In this document: piece after piece, positions 12,806-14,914 of the stretch
Layout of the letters: each line of letters starts with the position of its first letter
Position numbering within the stretch: position 1 is the first letter of the stretch
The notes under the pieces: generated by a model
Database searches by the model: none
Seen by the model: only the letters and a program-made list of their open reading frames with translations
What the model was told of the DNA's origin: nothing
Origin: JBFWML01 sp050251635
GTDB lineage: Bacteria; Campylobacterota; Campylobacteria; Campylobacterales; SZUA-545
Assembly: GCA_050251635.1 (NCBI GenBank)
Contig: JBFWML010000050.1
Span: forward strand, 1-14,914
Direction: 5' to 3'
Length of the DNA stretch: 14,914 nucleotides
Program-made: the position numbers and the translations under genes

Positions 12806-12823
12806 TCCGGCCCGAAGGCCGGA
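12806..12823 (-). terminator. UUCG-loop hairpin after the ferredoxin gene
   Basis: TCCGGCC (12806-12812) and GGCCGGA (12817-12823) form a perfect 7-bp stem. On the minus strand the loop is TTCG closed by C-G, the very stable cUUCGg tetraloop, 7 nt after the ferredoxin stop. The T-rich tract (CTTTTG) comes only about 15 nt later, so termination may be weak or the hairpin may chiefly protect the 3' end. The stretch 12671-12830 contains no other feature I can support. Confidence 0.5.
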
Positions 12824-12830
12824 AGAAGAG

Positions 12831-13178
12831 TTATTTTTTGTAGGGTTTCACGCGCATGTCGCCCCATACCTTGCATTGACAGGCTAGGCGGTATTGGCAC
12901 ATGATGTCCTTTTCTACGAGATCTTCGGCCTGTTCGCGGGTGATGGCACCTTTGGCGATCAGGGTGTCCAGCTCTTTTTCGGTCATATGGTGGGCGCTTT
13001 TTTCACCCATTTCTTCCACTTCCACAATACAGCTGCCGCATTCGCCGTCCTCACACTGGAAAGGGATGGTGACGTTGTGGTTTTTGGCTACGGACAACAA
13101 ACTGTCTGCCGGAGAGGCTCTAAAACCCCGTTCGTGGCCCGAATCGGTAAACTCTCCGGCGAAGATGACTTGATACAT
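12831..13178 (-). CDS. [2Fe-2S] ferredoxin, adrenodoxin-like, with an insert before the last ligand
   Basis: The 115-aa protein shows FQCEDGECGSC (Cys42, Cys47, Cys50), the C-x4-C-x2-C loop of plant/adrenodoxin-type ferredoxins. The last ligand is most likely Cys100 in YRLACQC, 49 residues later instead of the usual 30-37. The extra part is a charged helical stretch, HHMTEKELDTLIAKGAITREQAEDLVEK (about 63-90). Cys94 and Cys102 are additional. It transfers single electrons in the cytoplasm. AAAGGAG lies 5 nt before the ATG. It is divergent from katG across about 219 bp. The partner enzyme is not evident; a link to oxidative defence or to the low-potential enzyme encoded at 1165-3830 is possible but unsupported. 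Confidence 0.88.
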   Translation of the reverse strand: MYQVIFAGEFTDSGHERGFRASPADSLLSVAKNHNVTIPFQCEDGECGSCIVEVEEMGEKSAHHMTEKELDTLIAKGAITREQAEDLVEKDIMCQYRLACQCKVWGDMRVKPYKK

Positions 13179-13397
13179 GAATGCTCCTTTTGCGGTGGTA
13201 TGCGTAAAATATACAACAACAACTGATCATAAACAACCCAGCTTAGTGATTTATTTACAGTCACAATATTGTTCTTTTATTCAGCCTATGGTGAATTTTA
13301 AAACAGGTTCCTAATTAATAATTTTTTTCAGTACAATGGATCGTTTGCCGGGTAACCGGCGCAAAACGCATCTTAAACACCACTTAAAGGGGCAATC
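13179..13397. promoter_or_regulatory. Intergenic region between ferredoxin gene and katG, with a 5'-leader hairpin
   Basis: The region is AT-rich. TACAAT (13332-13337) is the best candidate -10 for katG; no good -35 is seen at 17-18 nt, so an activator may be needed. The leader contains a hairpin of GCCGG (13347-13351) and CCGGC (13356-13360) with a GTAA (GNRA-type) loop. AAAGGGG (about 13386-13392) is the katG ribosome site. A PerR or OxyR box was looked for but not convincingly found. Confidence 0.4.
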
Positions 13398-14914
13398 ATG
13401 GGTACAGGTAAATGTCCGATCACGGGACTCGGCGGCAATCCGGCGGCGGGAAACAAAGGCACCTACAATAAGGACTGGTGGCCCAATCAACTTAACCTCA
13501 AAATCCTTTCGCAGCACTCCAACAAAGTCACGCCGCTGGGCGAAAATTTTAACTACCGCGAAGCGTTCAAAACGCTGGACTACTACGGCCTGAAAAAAGA
13601 CCTCGAAGCCCTGATGACCGATTCGCAGGAGTGGTGGCCCGCCGACTACGGCCATTACGGCCCGCTGTTTATCCGCATGGCGTGGCACAGCGCGGGCACC
13701 TACCGCGTGGGTGACGGCCGGGGCGGCGCCTCCACCGGCAACCAGCGTTTAGCGCCGCTGAACAGCTGGCCGGATAACGTCAATCTAGACAAAGCCCGCC
13801 GCCTGCTTTGGCCTATCAAACAAAAATACGGCAACAAAATTTCATGGGCGGACTTGATGATTCTGGCGGGCAATGTGGCGCTGGAATCGATGGGTTTTAA
13901 AACCTTCGGTTTTGCCGGGGGACGCGAAGATATTTACGAACCCGAAGAGGACATCTACTGGGGCAGCGAAGACAAGTGGCTGGGCGACAACCGCTACAGC
14001 GGCCAAGAGCGCGACAAAGACCTGGAAAACCCGCTGGCGGCGGTGCAGATGGGGCTGATTTACGTCAACCCCGAAGGGCCAAACGGCGTGCCCGATGTGC
14101 TCGCTTCCGCCAAAGATGTGCGCGAAACCTTTGCCCGCATGGCGATGGGCGATAAAGAGACCGTTGCGCTGGTGGCCGGGGGACACACCTTCGGTAAATG
14201 CCACGGCGCGGGCGATGCGGCCAACGTGGGGCCGGAACCCGAAGCCGCAGGACTCATTGCGCAGGGGCTGGGTTGGCTAAGCAAATTCCTCAGCGGTAAA
14301 GGCGGCGATACCATCAGCAGCGGCATCGAAGGCGCGTGGACGGCCAACCCCACAAAGTGGGACAACGGCTATTTCGATGTGCTTTTTGCCTACGACTGGA
14401 ATCTGGAAAAAAGCCCGGCGGGCGCTTACCAGTGGACACCCGTCAATCCGCGCGAAGAACATCTGGCCCCCGCCGCGCACGACCCGAAGAAAAAAGTCAA
14501 AACCATCATGACCACCGCCGATATGGCCATGCGCATGGACCCGGTTTACGGCCCTATTTCCAAGCGGTTTCACGAACACCCCGAAGAGTTCGCCGACGCC
14601 TTTGCGCGGGCGTGGTTCAAGCTAACCCACCGGGATTTAGGCCCCAAATCCAGCTACCTTGGGCCCGAAGCGCCCCAGGAAGACCTTATCTGGCAAGACC
14701 CGCTCCCCGCGCTCGATCACGAGCCGGTGAACGGCCAAGATATTGCCGCTTTAAAGACGCAGATTCTAGGTTCCGGCCTAAGCGTCGCCGAACTGGCCCG
14801 CACCGCATGGGCATCGGCTTCGACCTTTAGAAACTCCGACAAACGCGGCGGGGCTAACGGCGCGCGCATCCGGCTCGAACCCCAAAAAAACTGGGAAGCC
14901 AACGCCGGATCGCA
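13398..14914 (+). CDS. katG: Catalase-peroxidase (3' part outside the window)
   Basis: From ATG 13398 the frame stays open to the window end, 505 codons of a protein that is normally about 720-740 aa. The N-terminal peroxidase domain is complete and intact: distal Arg93, Trp96 and His97 in RMAWHSAGTYR, and proximal His263 in GGHTFGK. Tyr222 (LIYVNPEGP) and Met248 (ARMAMGD), with Trp96, make the Met-Tyr-Trp adduct required for catalase activity. The SSGIE segment is the position of M. tuberculosis Ser315. The C-terminal structural domain has begun. It removes hydrogen peroxide in the cytoplasm. The start ITGLGGNPAAGNKGTYNKDWWPNQLNL is typical. There is no signal peptide, and no furA/perR neighbour is visible on this side. 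Confidence 0.97.
   Translation, partial: MGTGKCPITGLGGNPAAGNKGTYNKDWWPNQLNLKILSQHSNKVTPLGENFNYREAFKTLDYYGLKKDLEALMTDSQEWWPADYGHYGPLFIRMAWHSAGTYRVGDGRGGASTGNQRLAPLNSWPDNVNLDKARRLLWPIKQKYGNKISWADLMILAGNVALESMGFKTFGFAGGREDIYEPEEDIYWGSEDKWLGDNRYSGQERDKDLENPLAAVQMGLIYVNPEGPNGVPDVLASAKDVRETFARMAMGDKETVALVAGGHTFGKCHGAGDAANVGPEPEAAGLIAQGLGWLSKFLSGKGGDTISSGIEGAWTANPTKWDNGYFDVLFAYDWNLEKSPAGAYQWTPVNPREEHLAPAAHDPKKKVKTIMTTADMAMRMDPVYGPISKRFHEHPEEFADAFARAWFKLTHRDLGPKSSYLGPEAPQEDLIWQDPLPALDHEPVNGQDIAALKTQILGSGLSVAELARTAWASASTFRNSDKRGGANGARIRLEPQKNWEANAGS

Noticed and set aside
13248..13280. Possible PerR/Fur-type box before katG
   Set aside because: The AT-rich partial palindromes there do not match a known operator closely enough to call.
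14241..14330. Apparent loss of the adduct methionine of KatG near AQGLGW
   Set aside because: Counting from the conserved tyrosine places the adduct methionine at Met248 in ARMAMGD, which is present; the Gln near GLGW is normal.
1..14914. tRNA, rRNA or CRISPR arrays
   Set aside because: No cloverleaf with a TTC-loop, no rRNA-like conserved stretch and no regularly spaced short repeats were seen in reading the window.

Overview
The window comes from a Gram-negative bacterium of moderate GC content. An envelope-sorting gene set (a LolA-like periplasmic protein and two FtsX/LolE-type permeases), oxygen-sensitive Fe-S enzymes and a catalase-peroxidase suggest an anaerobe or microaerophile, perhaps Campylobacterota or a sulfur/iron-metabolising proteobacterium. 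That placement is an inference with low confidence. Conserved metabolic and envelope genes alternate with accessory pieces: IS, TIR, Fic and BrnTA genes, and an AT-richer cassette of unknown genes.

Layout. Positions 1-700 (minus strand) hold a TIR-domain gene cut near its catalytic region by an IS256-type transposase gene that leaves the window. Positions 835-1168 (plus) hold an intact VbhA-like Fic antitoxin followed by a decayed Fic toxin. Positions 1165-3830 (minus) are a compact operon, yedF-like, hgdB-like, then hgdC-like: a TusA/DsrE-type protein, a stand-alone 2-hydroxyacyl-CoA dehydratase/double-cubane-cluster subunit and its ATP-driven activator. The operon has a strongly structured leader at about 3841-3919. 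A LolA-like gene (3968-4699, plus) diverges from it.

Positions 4696-8072 (minus) form a cassette of unrecognised genes: two mosaic paralogs (7014-8072 and 5294-6310), each carrying an internal two-fold domain repeat; a secreted protein between them (6297-6836); and a single-pass membrane protein (4696-5307). Three of the four genes overlap by 14 nt at each junction. The paralog plus the first codons of the membrane-protein gene were duplicated, leaving a 21-codon membrane-helix remnant at 6962-7027. The cassette separates the LolA-like gene from two overlapping FtsX/LolE-type permeases (8261-10703, plus). The permeases are preceded by an 11-codon leader ORF whose promoter and start region closely resemble those of the LolA-like gene.

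Positions 10700-11189 (minus) are a BrnT/BrnA toxin-antitoxin pair, with a promoter that would give a leaderless mRNA. Positions 11252-12670 (plus) are trxC followed by two coupled AT-richer genes of unknown function. Positions 12831-13178 (minus) are a [2Fe-2S] ferredoxin with a UUCG-loop hairpin after its stop. From 13398 to the end runs katG, with its active-site residues intact and its 3' end outside the window.

Three convergent junctions (1165-1168, 4696-4699, 10700-10703) are 4-nt overlaps of the two stop codons, which shows how tightly genes are packed here. All functional calls rest on reading motifs by eye; no database search was run.
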